From positions 806,001 through 870,000 of the forward strand of contig NZ_CP041188.1 in the NCBI RefSeq assembly GCF_006517235.1: 64,000 bases of DNA. The letters are read 5' to 3'. Below are positions 8,648 to 16,638 of the stretch, one piece after another (position 1 is the first letter of the stretch; each line of letters starts with the position of its first letter). The position numbers were made by a program, and so were the translations under genes. The notes below the pieces were generated by a model that was given only the letters and a program-made list of their open reading frames with translations, did no database searches and was not told the origin of the DNA. Source of the stretch: Pseudarthrobacter sp. NIBRBAC000502772 (GTDB lineage Bacteria; Actinomycetota; Actinomycetes; Actinomycetales; Micrococcaceae).

Positions 8648-10209
8648 CGTCAAACGTTCCGGAGGCCGGGGCACCGAGTGCGGTTCCGGTGGCGCCCGAC
8701 GGCGAGTGGCTGCGTGTGCACCCGGCGTCCCCGTTTGTGCGCGGCTGGGTGGCCCTGGCGGCCATCGGTTTCTTCTTCGGGCGCGACTTTTTCGAACGGT
8801 TGCTGCAGGGCCGTCCTCTGTTCGAGGAGGACTTCGCCGGCCGGGCACCCTGGCTGGTGGCCGGCGGCGGCATCGTCCTTGTGGTGACCGTGCTGGGCTT
8901 CATCCTGACCTGGTACTTCACCAAGTACCAGGTCGCCGAAGGGTACGTCCGGGTCAACTCCGGCTTCCTCTTCCGCCAGCAGCGCCAGGCCCGGCTGGAC
9001 CGCGTCCAGGCCATCGACATCGTGCAGCCCCTCCTGGCCAGGATCTTCGGCCTGGCCGAACTCAAGTTCGAGGTGGCCGACGCCGGTGAATCGGCCGTCA
9101 AACTGGCGTACCTGCGGATGGACGACGCCCGCCAGCTCCGGGCCACCATCCTGGCGCGGGCCGCAGGCGTGGTCCCGGACCCGGCCCGGCCGCAGGAGGC
9201 CGCACCCGAGGCGCCCGAATATCCCGTGCTGTCCGTGCCGCCGTCGCGCCTTATCGGTTCCCTGCTGCTCAGCGAGCAGAGCTTTTTTGTGGTGGTGGGC
9301 GGCATCGCCGCCGTGATCCTGTCCGCCGTGACGGACAACCGGGGCTTCTTTTTCTACCTGATCCCGGCGGTGCTGGGCCTCGCCGCCAGCTACTGGGGCT
9401 TCTTTAACAAGGGCTACAACTTCACCGCCGCCATTTCGCCGGACGGGATCCGGCTCCGCTACGGGCTGTTGGACACGCAGGCGCAGACGCTGCCCCCGGG
9501 CCGGGTCCAGGCGCTGAAAGTGGCTCAGTCCCCACTTTGGCGGATCTTCGGCTGGTACCGGATCCAGGTCAACGTGGCCGGGTACGGCGCAGTCGGGAGC
9601 AACGGCGAGACGTCGTCCCGGACCACGCTGCTGCCCGTGGGCAAGCTGGCCGACGTGATGTCCATGCTCGCGCTCGTGCTGCCGGATCCCGGCACACCTG
9701 AACCCGGACGCATCTTCGCTGCCGGGCTCTCGGGGCTGGATTCCGACGGCGGATTTGTCACCACGCCGCACCGCGGCAGGTTCCTCGCGCCGCTGGGCTG
9801 GCGCCGCAATGGCTTCGCCACCACTGACACCGCCCTGCTGATCCGCTCGGGCCGGTGGTGGCGGGAACTGGTGGTGGTCCCGCACCAGCGCACCCAGTCA
9901 ATGGCACTGCATCAGGGTCCGCTCGCACGGCGGTTCCGTTTGGCGGACCTTGTCCTGCACACCACGGCGGGGCCGGTCTCGCCACGGCTCACCCAGGCCG
10001 GACTTGACGAGGCCCGGGGCCTTTTTGATGCCCAGTCCGCCCGCGCGCGGCTCGCCCGCAAGCGGCAGACCAGCGAACAATGGCTGGCAACGGTGGCGCC
10101 CGCTCCGGTGGCTGAGCCAGCTCCGGTGGTTGAGCCCGCCGAAACCCCTAGTCTGGTGGTTGAGCCCGCCGAAACCAGTCCCCAACAGGAAGGCCCGCAA
10201 CGTGGCTAA
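8644..10209 (+). CDS. PH domain-containing membrane protein (long, YdbT-like)
   Basis: A 521-aa protein with several membrane helices and three bPH2-type segments, including RQQRQARLDRVQAIDI near aa 113-128 and a second LDTQAQTLPPGRVQALKV block near aa 277-294. GTG start overlaps the TGA of the preceding PH gene. The last ~35 residues are low-complexity and contain repeats of the form VVEPAET. These come from in-frame copies of a DNA repeat (10105-10176) rather than from the fold. It ends by overlapping the GTG of the DUF2520 gene. Function inferred only from family and pairing with the shorter PH protein. Confidence 0.85.
   Translation: MTSNVPEAGAPSAVPVAPDGEWLRVHPASPFVRGWVALAAIGFFFGRDFFERLLQGRPLFEEDFAGRAPWLVAGGGIVLVVTVLGFILTWYFTKYQVAEGYVRVNSGFLFRQQRQARLDRVQAIDIVQPLLARIFGLAELKFEVADAGESAVKLAYLRMDDARQLRATILARAAGVVPDPARPQEAAPEAPEYPVLSVPPSRLIGSLLLSEQSFFVVVGGIAAVILSAVTDNRGFFFYLIPAVLGLAASYWGFFNKGYNFTAAISPDGIRLRYGLLDTQAQTLPPGRVQALKVAQSPLWRIFGWYRIQVNVAGYGAVGSNGETSSRTTLLPVGKLADVMSMLALVLPDPGTPEPGRIFAAGLSGLDSDGGFVTTPHRGRFLAPLGWRRNGFATTDTALLIRSGRWWRELVVVPHQRTQSMALHQGPLARRFRLADLVLHTTAGPVSPRLTQAGLDEARGLFDAQSARARLARKRQTSEQWLATVAPAPVAEPAPVVEPAETPSLVVEPAETSPQQEGPQRG
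10105..10176 (+). repeat. In-frame direct repeats in the 3' end of the long PH gene
   Basis: Two near-identical 24-bp copies begin at 10123 and 10153 (core GGTGGTTGAGCCCGCCG) and a decayed third copy begins at 10105. The 30-bp spacing keeps the reading frame and yields VVEPAET repeats. The core resembles a short dispersed sequence I recall from Arthrobacter and related genomes, so this may be an extragenic repeat that entered the coding end. Confidence 0.7.
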
Positions 10210-11092
10210 GCCCGGGCGCCTTGGCGTCGGAATCATTGGTGCCGGGAAAGTGGGCGCCGTCCTTGGTGCGGCGTTGCGCTCGGCCGAACACGCCGTCGTC
10301 GGGGTTTCCGCGGTGTCCGAGGCAAGCCGTGAACGGGCGGAGACGCTGCTGCCCGGCGTGCCCATCCTGGAGATCCAGGAGATTGTGGAACGGTCTGAAC
10401 TGGTGCTCCTGGCCGTGCCCGACGACGCCTTGGCCGGACTGGTGGACGGGCTCGCCAAACTCGGGGCGTGGCAGCCAGGACAGATCGTGGCGCATACCTC
10501 AGGAAGGTTTGGCGTGGGGGTGCTTCGCCCGGTGCGCGCCGCCGGAGCCATCCCCCTTGCGCTGCACCCCGCCATGACGTTCACGGGCATGAGCCTGGAC
10601 CTGACACGACTGCTGGATTGCACCTTTGGCGTGACCGCTGATGCAGCGATGCTGCCCATTGCCCAGGCGCTGGTGGTGGAGATGGGTGCCGAACCCGTGG
10701 CCATAGCGGAGGCGGACCGGACGCTTTATCACACGGCCCTCGCCCATGGCTCGAACCATATGGTCACCCTGGTGGCGCAGGCTTCGCAGCTGCTCCGCGA
10801 CGTTGGCGTCGACGCGCCGGAGCGGATGCTGGGGCCTTTGCTGCGGGCCACGCTGGAGAACGCGCTCGCCTCAGGCGAATCGGCGCTGACCGGTCCGGTG
10901 GCCCGCGGCGACGTGGGGACAGTGGCGGCCCACGCCGAGGCGTTGCGGGAGTACGACGCCGGTGCGCACGGCGATGTGCTGGAGGCTTACCTCGCCATGG
11001 CCCGCGCCACGGCACGGCGGGCAAGCAGCCGGGGGCTGCTCAAAGAGGATCAAGTGGGGGCCCTCCGCGCGGCCCTGGAAGAGGGAAACTGA
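10202..11092 (+). CDS. Rossmann-fold DUF2520 protein
   Basis: A 296-aa protein with an N-terminal Rossmann nucleotide-binding motif ([17 protein letters not shown], about aa 8-24) and a C-terminal all-helical DUF2520 domain, the layout of 6-phosphogluconate-dehydrogenase-like proteins. GTG at 10202 overlaps the preceding stop, and panC follows one base after its own stop. The same gene precedes panC in M. tuberculosis (Rv3603c). A role next to pantothenate synthesis, such as ketopantoate reduction, has been suggested by position in other genomes but is not shown by this sequence. Confidence 0.85.
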   Translation: MAKPGRLGVGIIGAGKVGAVLGAALRSAEHAVVGVSAVSEASRERAETLLPGVPILEIQEIVERSELVLLAVPDDALAGLVDGLAKLGAWQPGQIVAHTSGRFGVGVLRPVRAAGAIPLALHPAMTFTGMSLDLTRLLDCTFGVTADAAMLPIAQALVVEMGAEPVAIAEADRTLYHTALAHGSNHMVTLVAQASQLLRDVGVDAPERMLGPLLRATLENALASGESALTGPVARGDVGTVAAHAEALREYDAGAHGDVLEAYLAMARATARRASSRGLLKEDQVGALRAALEEGN

Positions 11093-11093
11093 C

Positions 11094-12020
11094 ATGGCCA
11101 CGCAACTGGTGACAACGGCCGCGGAGCTCCGGGCGGCGAGTGCCCGGCTGCTCGCGCAGAAGGCGGGCAGGTCCCAGGGCCTGGTGCCAACCATGGGCGC
11201 GCTGCACGAAGGCCACGCCCGGCTGGCGCGCACCGCCGTCGAACAGAACGACGTAGTGGTGGCGTCCATCTTTGTGAACCCGCTCCAGTTCGGCGATGCG
11301 GTGGATCTGGACCGGTACCCCCGCACGCTCGACGCCGATCTTGCCCTGCTTGAGGAACAGGGCGTGGACCTCGTGTTTGCGCCTCCGGTGGAAGAGGTCT
11401 ATCCCGGCGGCGAGCCGCTGGTCCGCGTGACCGCCGGCTCCCTGGGGGAAAAGTGGGAAGGCGCCTCACGGCCGGGCCATTTCGACGGCGCCCTCACCGT
11501 GGTTGCCAAGCTGCTGCACTACGGCATCCCCGGCTCAGGGCTTCCGCCCGCGGGTGCTTTTGCCTCCGGCGGCGGGGGACTGCCGGCCTATCGGGCCTAT
11601 TTCGGGCAAAAGGACGCCCAGCAGCTGGCGCTGGTGCGCCGGATGGTGGCGGACCTGAATTTCCCCGTCGAAATTGTTGCCGTGCCCACCGTCCGGTCCG
11701 AGGACGGGCTGGCCCTTTCCAGCCGCAACCGGTTCCTCTCCGCAGAGGAGCGCGAGGCCGCCCTGGTGTTGTCACGGGCGCTGCGGCTCCTGGCGGAGCG
11801 GGCAACTGCCCACCAGCCGCTTGATCTGGAATCGGCCCGGGCCATGGTTGAATTGCAGTCGTTGGTGGGACTGGACTACTTCGACGTCGTGGATCCGCTC
11901 ACCCTTGAGCCGCTGGCCGAGAACTGCCGGAAAGTCCCGTTCCGCGGCGAAGGCCTGGCTCTCATCGCCGCCAAGGTGGGTCCGGTCCGGCTGATCGACA
12001 ACGTGCCGCTCAGCAGCTGA
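11094..12020 (+). CDS. panC: Pantoate--beta-alanine ligase
   Basis: A 308-aa enzyme that makes pantothenate from pantoate, beta-alanine and ATP. The ATP-binding motif [10 protein letters not shown] is at about aa 32-41, then [35 protein letters not shown] and the KMSKS-like LSSRNRFL region. ATG at 11094 follows the DUF2520 stop by one base. A Gly/Pro-rich stretch of about 20 residues lies between AKLLHYG and YRAYFGQKD, absent from minimal PanC proteins but of a kind I recall in Arthrobacter. The usual neighbour panD is not present downstream. Confidence 0.95.
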   Translation: MATQLVTTAAELRAASARLLAQKAGRSQGLVPTMGALHEGHARLARTAVEQNDVVVASIFVNPLQFGDAVDLDRYPRTLDADLALLEEQGVDLVFAPPVEEVYPGGEPLVRVTAGSLGEKWEGASRPGHFDGALTVVAKLLHYGIPGSGLPPAGAFASGGGGLPAYRAYFGQKDAQQLALVRRMVADLNFPVEIVAVPTVRSEDGLALSSRNRFLSAEEREAALVLSRALRLLAERATAHQPLDLESARAMVELQSLVGLDYFDVVDPLTLEPLAENCRKVPFRGEGLALIAAKVGPVRLIDNVPLSS

Positions 12021-12312
12021 TAAGTAGGGTCCGCTTCCGGGGCACGCAAGGCCTCGGATCCCTGTCCGTCTGTCTCGGCATCCGCTATGCTGAAATGGTT
12101 GCCCCAGACCCTGGCATCGCCTTATTTCGGCGCACCCCAGGAGGACAAATTTCACGCAGGGCACCCCATACTTCTTCCGCAGTTATCCTCGGCCTTTTGT
12201 GCTGCCCGGCTCCTGTTTGCCCGGCGCAGCCGCATACACGGCAAGCGGGATGCTCGCGTGCATTCCACATCCCCGTGGCCTGCCGGCCACGCTCAAGTCA
12301 GGAGCGAATCCA
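12021..12312. other. Intergenic stretch between panC and the ANTAR cluster
   Basis: About 290 bp with no convincing gene. A weak -10-like TATGCT is at 12086, and GGAGGACA at 12140 has no sensible frame behind it. Short open frames here have poor codon patterns. It probably carries the promoter and leader of the small-protein/ANTAR cluster. The panD and coaX genes found here in M. tuberculosis are absent. Confidence 0.6.
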
Positions 12313-12534
12313 ATGATCCGCACAATCGATGACGGGCTGTCCTATCTCGTCAAAGTGAATCACGCGTCCGTCCTGGACGACTATTTGAATTCGGCCGTCG
12401 ACCTGGCCCGCCAGTATGCCTCCAGCACTGGCCTGTGCGGGATTCTGGTAACCCGCCACGCGCACGACACCTATACCGTTGCGGTCAGCGAGGCTGTACC
12501 TTTCGGAGAGACCCGTGAGCGCCACGATCCCTAA
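12313..12534 (+). CDS. Small hypothetical protein of the ANTAR cluster
   Basis: A 73-aa protein that I do not recognise. ATG at 12313 is preferred over the longer upstream frame because CAGGAG lies about 8 bp before it. The sequence begins MIRTIDDGLSYL and has a central GLCGILVTRHAHDTYTVAVS segment that could form two beta strands. No signal peptide or membrane segment. The next small gene starts 13 bp after its stop and two GAF-ANTAR genes follow, suggesting one transcript. A role in the same response is only inferred from position. Confidence 0.6.
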   Translation: MIRTIDDGLSYLVKVNHASVLDDYLNSAVDLARQYASSTGLCGILVTRHAHDTYTVAVSEAVPFGETRERHDP

Positions 12535-12547
12535 GGTGGAGGAGGCG

Positions 12548-12772
12548 ATGGCCAACCACATCGCAGCTGACGGATTCACGCCGATCGGGTGGCAGGCGTA
12601 CGAAATTATCTACTCGATCCTGGCGGACCCGGCGCCGGATCTGGCCGAGGTCAAATGGCGCCTTCGCAGGTGTGTGGCCGCCCACCCGGGCGCACCGGAA
12701 CGGGCGTTGCGTGACCACCTGATGGTCACCTCAGAGATGGCCAATGCCAACGGCCAGGAAGGGCGGGACTGA
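12548..12772 (+). CDS. Small hypothetical protein, paralogue of the 14324-14605 product
   Basis: A 74-aa protein. The frame is open further upstream (GTG at 12515), but GGAGGAGG directly before the ATG at 12548 favours this start. It shares with the minus-strand protein at 14324-14605 the patterns WQAxEII and RLRRCVAxxPGxPERAL, followed by LM. It is mostly helical by composition and has no membrane segment. The two copies flank a GAF-ANTAR gene pair. No domain name known to me fits; it may be an adaptor or ligand-binding partner of the ANTAR regulators, which is speculation. Confidence 0.65.
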   Translation: MANHIAADGFTPIGWQAYEIIYSILADPAPDLAEVKWRLRRCVAAHPGAPERALRDHLMVTSEMANANGQEGRD

Positions 12773-12898
12773 GGCCCGGTCGGCGACGACGGGCGGGTTC
12801 GCCGCAATCTGTATCCTTGAAGTGACAACTCCGCCGTTCCGGTTCAGCCTGCAGCCGGATTTTTCACCGCGGGATGATTCAGGGATCAGAGGCTCACC

Positions 12899-13594
12899 AT
12901 GGACATTGCACCCGATATGGTTGCCGGTGACCAGAACGTGTGTGCTCCATATCTGGAGAAGCTGCCCATAACGGGTGCCGCGGTGTCCCTCTTCGGCGGC
13001 TCTGCCGCGGAGACCCTGGTCTCCGCCAGCGACGAACTCGCCGCCCGCCTGGACGAACTGCAGTTCAACCTCGGCGAAGGCCCGCGGTGGCGGGCCCACC
13101 AGACCCGCTTGCCCGTGCTGATCCCCGACGCACAGTCCACCACCGACGACGAATGGCCCATGTTCCGGCAGGCGATCGCCGGGACGGACGCAGCCGCGCT
13201 GTTCGTTTTTCCACTCACAGTAGGCGCGATGGACCTCGGTGTTGTTGAGCTGTATCACGCCGTTCGTGGAAACCTGAACCGGTCGGACCAGTCGATGGCG
13301 GCCGTACTTGCCGGGCAGACTTCCTGGTACCTCCTGCGCAAGATCCTGAGCCTCAGCTCACCGGATACGGATCCAGCCCTGGAGCCGGCGCTTATATCGC
13401 GCCGCGAGATTCACCAGGCCACCGGGATGGTCCTGGCGCAGTCCGGTGCTACGGCAGCGGAATCCTTGCTTTTGTTGCGTGCCTACGCTTTTGCCAATGA
13501 CCTCACATTGGGGGAGATAGCCGCCGCTGTGCTCGAAAGAAGGCTCAGCTTCGACACCGACAAGGGTGGGGCCAGCGGACCTGCCCTGCAGTAA
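12899..13594 (+). CDS. GAF-ANTAR RNA-binding antiterminator regulator
   Basis: A 231-aa protein with a GAF sensor domain (about aa 15-150) and a C-terminal three-helix ANTAR domain (about 165-220) containing REIHQATGMVLAQ and the helix LTLGEIAAAVLERRL. ANTAR domains of known members bind paired RNA hairpins and prevent transcription termination. It stands 126 bp after the small protein gene and nine bases before a second GAF-ANTAR gene, so the two are probably expressed together. Signal and RNA targets are unknown. Confidence 0.85.
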   Translation: MDIAPDMVAGDQNVCAPYLEKLPITGAAVSLFGGSAAETLVSASDELAARLDELQFNLGEGPRWRAHQTRLPVLIPDAQSTTDDEWPMFRQAIAGTDAAALFVFPLTVGAMDLGVVELYHAVRGNLNRSDQSMAAVLAGQTSWYLLRKILSLSSPDTDPALEPALISRREIHQATGMVLAQSGATAAESLLLLRAYAFANDLTLGEIAAAVLERRLSFDTDKGGASGPALQ

Positions 13595-13603
13595 AATAGG
13601 GCC

Positions 13604-14314
13604 ATGGTAACCAGTACCCGCGCCGAGCGCGCCAGTGTGGCGTTCGTCAAGCTCACTGACACGCTGGTGGCCGACTACGACGTCGTGGATCTCCTGCATG
13701 TCCTGGTGGAGGAATCCGTGGGTCTCCTTGACGTCGCAGCCGCGGGTCTGTTGCTTGCCGATCCCAGCGGAGAACTTCAGGTTGTCGCATCCACCAGCGA
13801 GCAGAGCCAACTCGTCGAGGTGCTCCAGCTTCAAGCCGGAGCCGGTCCCTGCGTTGAGTGCTACGTGACCGGGTCGGCAGTCTCAGTGGACGACATTGCC
13901 GGGCTTACCAAGTGGCTGGGCTTCCGCCAAGCCGCGCTGTCGCAGGGCTTCCGCTCCGTGCATGCTGTGCCCATGCGCGTTCACGGCAGGATTATCGGGG
14001 CCATGGGTCTGTTCGGCGCCCGGGAGGGTTTCCTGACTGCAGAGGATGCCGCGATCGGCCAGGCGCTTGCCGACGTCGCCACCATCAGCCTTATGCAGGA
14101 ACGCACTATCCGGGAAGCGGTACTGGTCAACGAGCAGCTGCAGCTGGCCTTGAACACCCGGGTGCTGATTGAGCAGGCCAAGGGCGTCATTGCGCACACT
14201 GCCGGAGTGGATATGGACGCAGCATTCAACCTGCTCCGGAACCATGCCCGCGCCAACAGCCAGAGCCTGCACATGACCGCCGGGCGCATCGTGGACCGCA
14301 GCCTCACGTTGTAA
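13604..14314 (+). CDS. GAF-ANTAR regulator, second of the pair
   Basis: A 236-aa protein with the same layout: GAF (about aa 15-165) and ANTAR (about 175-233, with LIEQAKGVIAHTAGVDMDAAF). The ANTAR helix motif AKGV is closer to the family consensus than in the preceding protein. Starts nine bases after the first GAF-ANTAR gene. Its stop faces the stop of the minus-strand small paralogue nine bases away. Two ANTAR proteins in one unit raises the possibility of heterodimers; that is inference. Confidence 0.88.
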   Translation: MVTSTRAERASVAFVKLTDTLVADYDVVDLLHVLVEESVGLLDVAAAGLLLADPSGELQVVASTSEQSQLVEVLQLQAGAGPCVECYVTGSAVSVDDIAGLTKWLGFRQAALSQGFRSVHAVPMRVHGRIIGAMGLFGAREGFLTAEDAAIGQALADVATISLMQERTIREAVLVNEQLQLALNTRVLIEQAKGVIAHTAGVDMDAAFNLLRNHARANSQSLHMTAGRIVDRSLTL

Positions 14315-14323
14315 GGCCGGCCG

Positions 14324-14605
14324 TTACTGCGGTGATTCAGCCTGCGGGTCGCGGTTGAGCATCAGCTGCTGAAGGAGGGCACGTTCGGGCTTGCCGGGGT
14401 TCTGGGCGACGCAGCGGCGCAACCGGGCCCGGGACAACTCCTCGCCGGGAACTGTTCCGCGGAGCACCTCATCAATGATTTCCTGCGCCTGCCACCGCAA
14501 GGATTCCTGGGCGAAGTGCCGGACCTCGGCGGACGCAGCGGCACTCTCTATCCACGGGTCAGTGTCATCGCACTGGATAAAATCGTAGGTTCGCTCTGCT
14601 GACAT
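14324..14605 (-). CDS. Small hypothetical protein, paralogue of the 12548-12772 product
   Basis: A 93-aa protein starting at the ATG whose complement ends at 14605, preceded on the minus strand by AAGGAGG at good spacing. The N-terminal third (MSAERTYDFIQ and an acidic stretch) is unique. The C-terminal part carries WQAQEII and RLRRCVAQNPGKPERAL, matching the small protein on the other side of the ANTAR pair. It is convergent with the second GAF-ANTAR gene and divergent from the TetR gene. No known domain recognised. Confidence 0.7.
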   Translation of the reverse strand: MSAERTYDFIQCDDTDPWIESAAASAEVRHFAQESLRWQAQEIIDEVLRGTVPGEELSRARLRRCVAQNPGKPERALLQQLMLNRDPQAESPQ

Positions 14606-14693
14606 CGGGGCCTCCTTGCACCAAGCCGACGGGCCTTTACGGGGTCCCATCGGCGTCATAGCACTGCGTCTGGGAAGAACAATACAGCGAGTA

Positions 14694-14703
14694 AGACCGG
14701 TCT
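14694..14703. promoter_or_regulatory. Candidate TetR-family operator
   Basis: AGACCGGTCT is a perfect 10-bp palindrome about 30 bp before the TetR start, in the divergent promoter region shared with the minus-strand small gene. It has the size and symmetry expected of a TetR-family core site. Binding by the adjacent TetR protein is inferred from position. Confidence 0.45.
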
Positions 14704-14732
14704 GTCTGCACTTGGAGTAATCTATTCCTACG

Positions 14733-15365
14733 ATGATTTCGAATGCGGACCACACTGCAGAACCCGCGCTGTCTCCCGCGGATTTACCCGCCGAGGCGGT
14801 AGTTGTCCGTGCCGGTTCGCGGGACCGGATCCTGGCAGTGGCCTATCAACTGTTTTCCCGCCGCGGCGTGCGGGACGTAGGCGTGAATGAACTGATTGAG
14901 CGCTCCGGCGTGGCCAAGGCAACGTTCTACCGGCATTTCCCGTCCAAGGACGCGCTGGTTCTGGCGTTCCTGGAGCAGCGGGACCAGTTATGGACGGTCG
15001 ATTCCATCGTTGGCCAGGCCAAACTGCGCGGCACTACCCCCACTGAACAACTTCTGGCCATCTTCGACGTCTTCGGCGACTGGTTCCGGCGCGACGACTT
15101 CGAGGCCTGCTCCTTCATCAACATCTTGTTGGAAATGGGCGCAGCCCATCCCCTGGGCCAGGCCAGCATCGACTACCTGGCCAGGATCAGGGGCCATGTG
15201 CAGGACCTCGCGGAGCAGGCAGGGTTGGACCGCCCCGAGGATTTCGCCCGCTCCTGGCACATCCTGATGAAGGGGTCCATCGTCTCAGCCACAGAAGGGG
15301 ACACGCAGGCGGCAAAGCGGGCCCAGCAGATGGCCGGCTGGCTGATCGAGCACCACCGCAGCTGA
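14733..15365 (+). CDS. TetR-family transcriptional regulator
   Basis: A 210-aa repressor-type protein. The TetR helix-turn-helix spans about aa 32-75 (RILAVAYQLFSRRGVRDVGV, then GVAKATFYRHFPSKD). The ligand domain has a Cys in the segment FEACSFINILLEMG near aa 129, a pattern seen in one large TetR subgroup. No clear ribosome site lies directly before the ATG, so a leaderless transcript is possible. The palindrome at 14694-14703 may be its operator. Targets could include itself or the divergent small gene; no enzyme gene adjoins it. Confidence 0.87.
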   Translation: MISNADHTAEPALSPADLPAEAVVVRAGSRDRILAVAYQLFSRRGVRDVGVNELIERSGVAKATFYRHFPSKDALVLAFLEQRDQLWTVDSIVGQAKLRGTTPTEQLLAIFDVFGDWFRRDDFEACSFINILLEMGAAHPLGQASIDYLARIRGHVQDLAEQAGLDRPEDFARSWHILMKGSIVSATEGDTQAAKRAQQMAGWLIEHHRS

Positions 15366-15432
15366 CCTCCCCAGCGCGAACGGACACTTAGGCCCCCGAA
15401 CCCCGGACGGCACGGAGTCAACAGCGCCGTGC

Positions 15433-16407
15433 CTAGCGCGTCGGAAAGAGCTGCGTTACGAACGCCCGCGTCAGATCGTGGATCATTTCGGTGCGTTCGG
15501 CCTCGTCGGTGCTGTCGGCACCTTCCGTGAAGATCACCAGCGCATACGTTGTCCCGCCATATTCCAAAAGGGCTGCGTCATGGAGGTTTCCTCCAAGCTG
15601 GCCGTATTTGTGATAGACGGTAATGCCGGGCCCCGAGGCGGCGGGGATAAGTTCCTCGTTGTTCGTTTTCTGCATGTACCCCAGCAACTTTGCGGTGTCA
15701 TTGGGCTTAAGCAGCTGTCCGGCGTAAAGCTTCGTCAGGACCTGGGCCACTTCCCCCGGAGTCAGCCGGTTGTCTTCGGGATCGTAGGCTATGCCAATCG
15801 AGGCTGCGTACTGGATCAGTCGCTCGTAGCCGATCCTGCCCATCAACAGGAGCCAGGAATCATTGTTGCTGCTGTTGATCATGGACTTGAGCTGGAAAGC
15901 GGCAGTGTATTTCCCCAGCGTCTCATCGAGTCGCGCTTCACCGGCCTCCACAAGCCTGAGAAAGGCCGCTGCCGTGATGAGCTTGGCAGTGCTGGCCGCA
16001 GTGTAGGCCGCCGTGTCGCCAAAAGTGCGGACCGGTCCGCCCACTGTATCCGCGACGGCCACGCCAACGCGGAAGCCGGAGACCCTGCTGATAATCCTCG
16101 CGATGCTCCCGTCCTCGGCCTTGGCACCAACCGCGGCCATGGCGTCAACCTCGGCGCCTGCACCAACCACGGCCATGGAGCCAACCTCGGCCTTGGCACC
16201 AACCGCAGCCATGGCGCCAACCGGCCCGGTCCCGGCGAAGGGGGCGTTTACGGTTCCGGTGACGCCCTCAGAGCGGATCATTGCCAAAGTGGCGGCAGCC
16301 AGCACAACCATCAAAGCGGCAGCCACCGAGAGAACCAGGGACAACGGGCTTCGGCCATCGCCGTGGTAGTGGCGCCCTGCCGGATATGCGGGGGAGTACG
16401 CGTCCAA
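15433..16407 (-). CDS. Class A beta-lactamase-like serine hydrolase, membrane-anchored
   Basis: A 324-aa protein. After a short cytoplasmic start there is one membrane helix (about aa 23-45), then a low-complexity Ala/Gly/Val linker made of three 12-residue repeats, then a class A beta-lactamase fold. STAK (Ser-x-x-Lys) and SNN are present; the expected KTG appears as HKYG. This suggests a penicillin-binding or esterase-type serine hydrolase and not necessarily a working beta-lactamase. Start is TTG, supported by AGGAG at six bases. Convergent with the TetR gene. Confidence 0.75.
   Translation of the reverse strand: MDAYSPAYPAGRHYHGDGRSPLSLVLSVAAALMVVLAAATLAMIRSEGVTGTVNAPFAGTGPVGAMAAVGAKAEVGSMAVVGAGAEVDAMAAVGAKAEDGSIARIISRVSGFRVGVAVADTVGGPVRTFGDTAAYTAASTAKLITAAAFLRLVEAGEARLDETLGKYTAAFQLKSMINSSNNDSWLLLMGRIGYERLIQYAASIGIAYDPEDNRLTPGEVAQVLTKLYAGQLLKPNDTAKLLGYMQKTNNEELIPAASGPGITVYHKYGQLGGNLHDAALLEYGGTTYALVIFTEGADSTDEAERTEMIHDLTRAFVTQLFPTR
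16113..16220 (-). repeat. Three tandem 36-bp repeats in the linker of the serine hydrolase
   Basis: Three adjacent 36-bp units (16113-16148, 16149-16184, 16185-16220) with a few substitutions code for three copies of a 12-residue Ala/Gly/Val motif (pattern GxMAxVGAxAEx) between the membrane helix and the catalytic domain. Unit length is a multiple of three, so copy number can change without breaking the frame. Confidence 0.85.
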
Positions 16408-16638
16408 CTGGGGCTCCTGCCTGACCGCTTGCGCGGTCGAACATCACTAGAGGCCCCAGCCCCGACTCATACTCAGTGCGCTGATTAAACCACACCGGCC
16501 AGCCAAAACGACCGCCCAGAAAAAGCCCGTGCCGAAGAAAAATCCTGTTCGCCGGAATTACTCCGGCCGGTAGAGTGTTTGAATCTGCAGCGACGATGCT
16601 CGCGAGCCACTTCATTCTTACTCCCTGGGGGAACACCC

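Noticed and set aside
12087..12332. 81-codon frame between panC and the small ANTAR-linked gene
   Set aside because: No ribosome site, poor codon pattern, overlaps the better-supported gene at 12313.
16113..16220. CRISPR array
   Set aside because: The 36-bp units are directly adjacent with no spacers and lie inside a coding frame.
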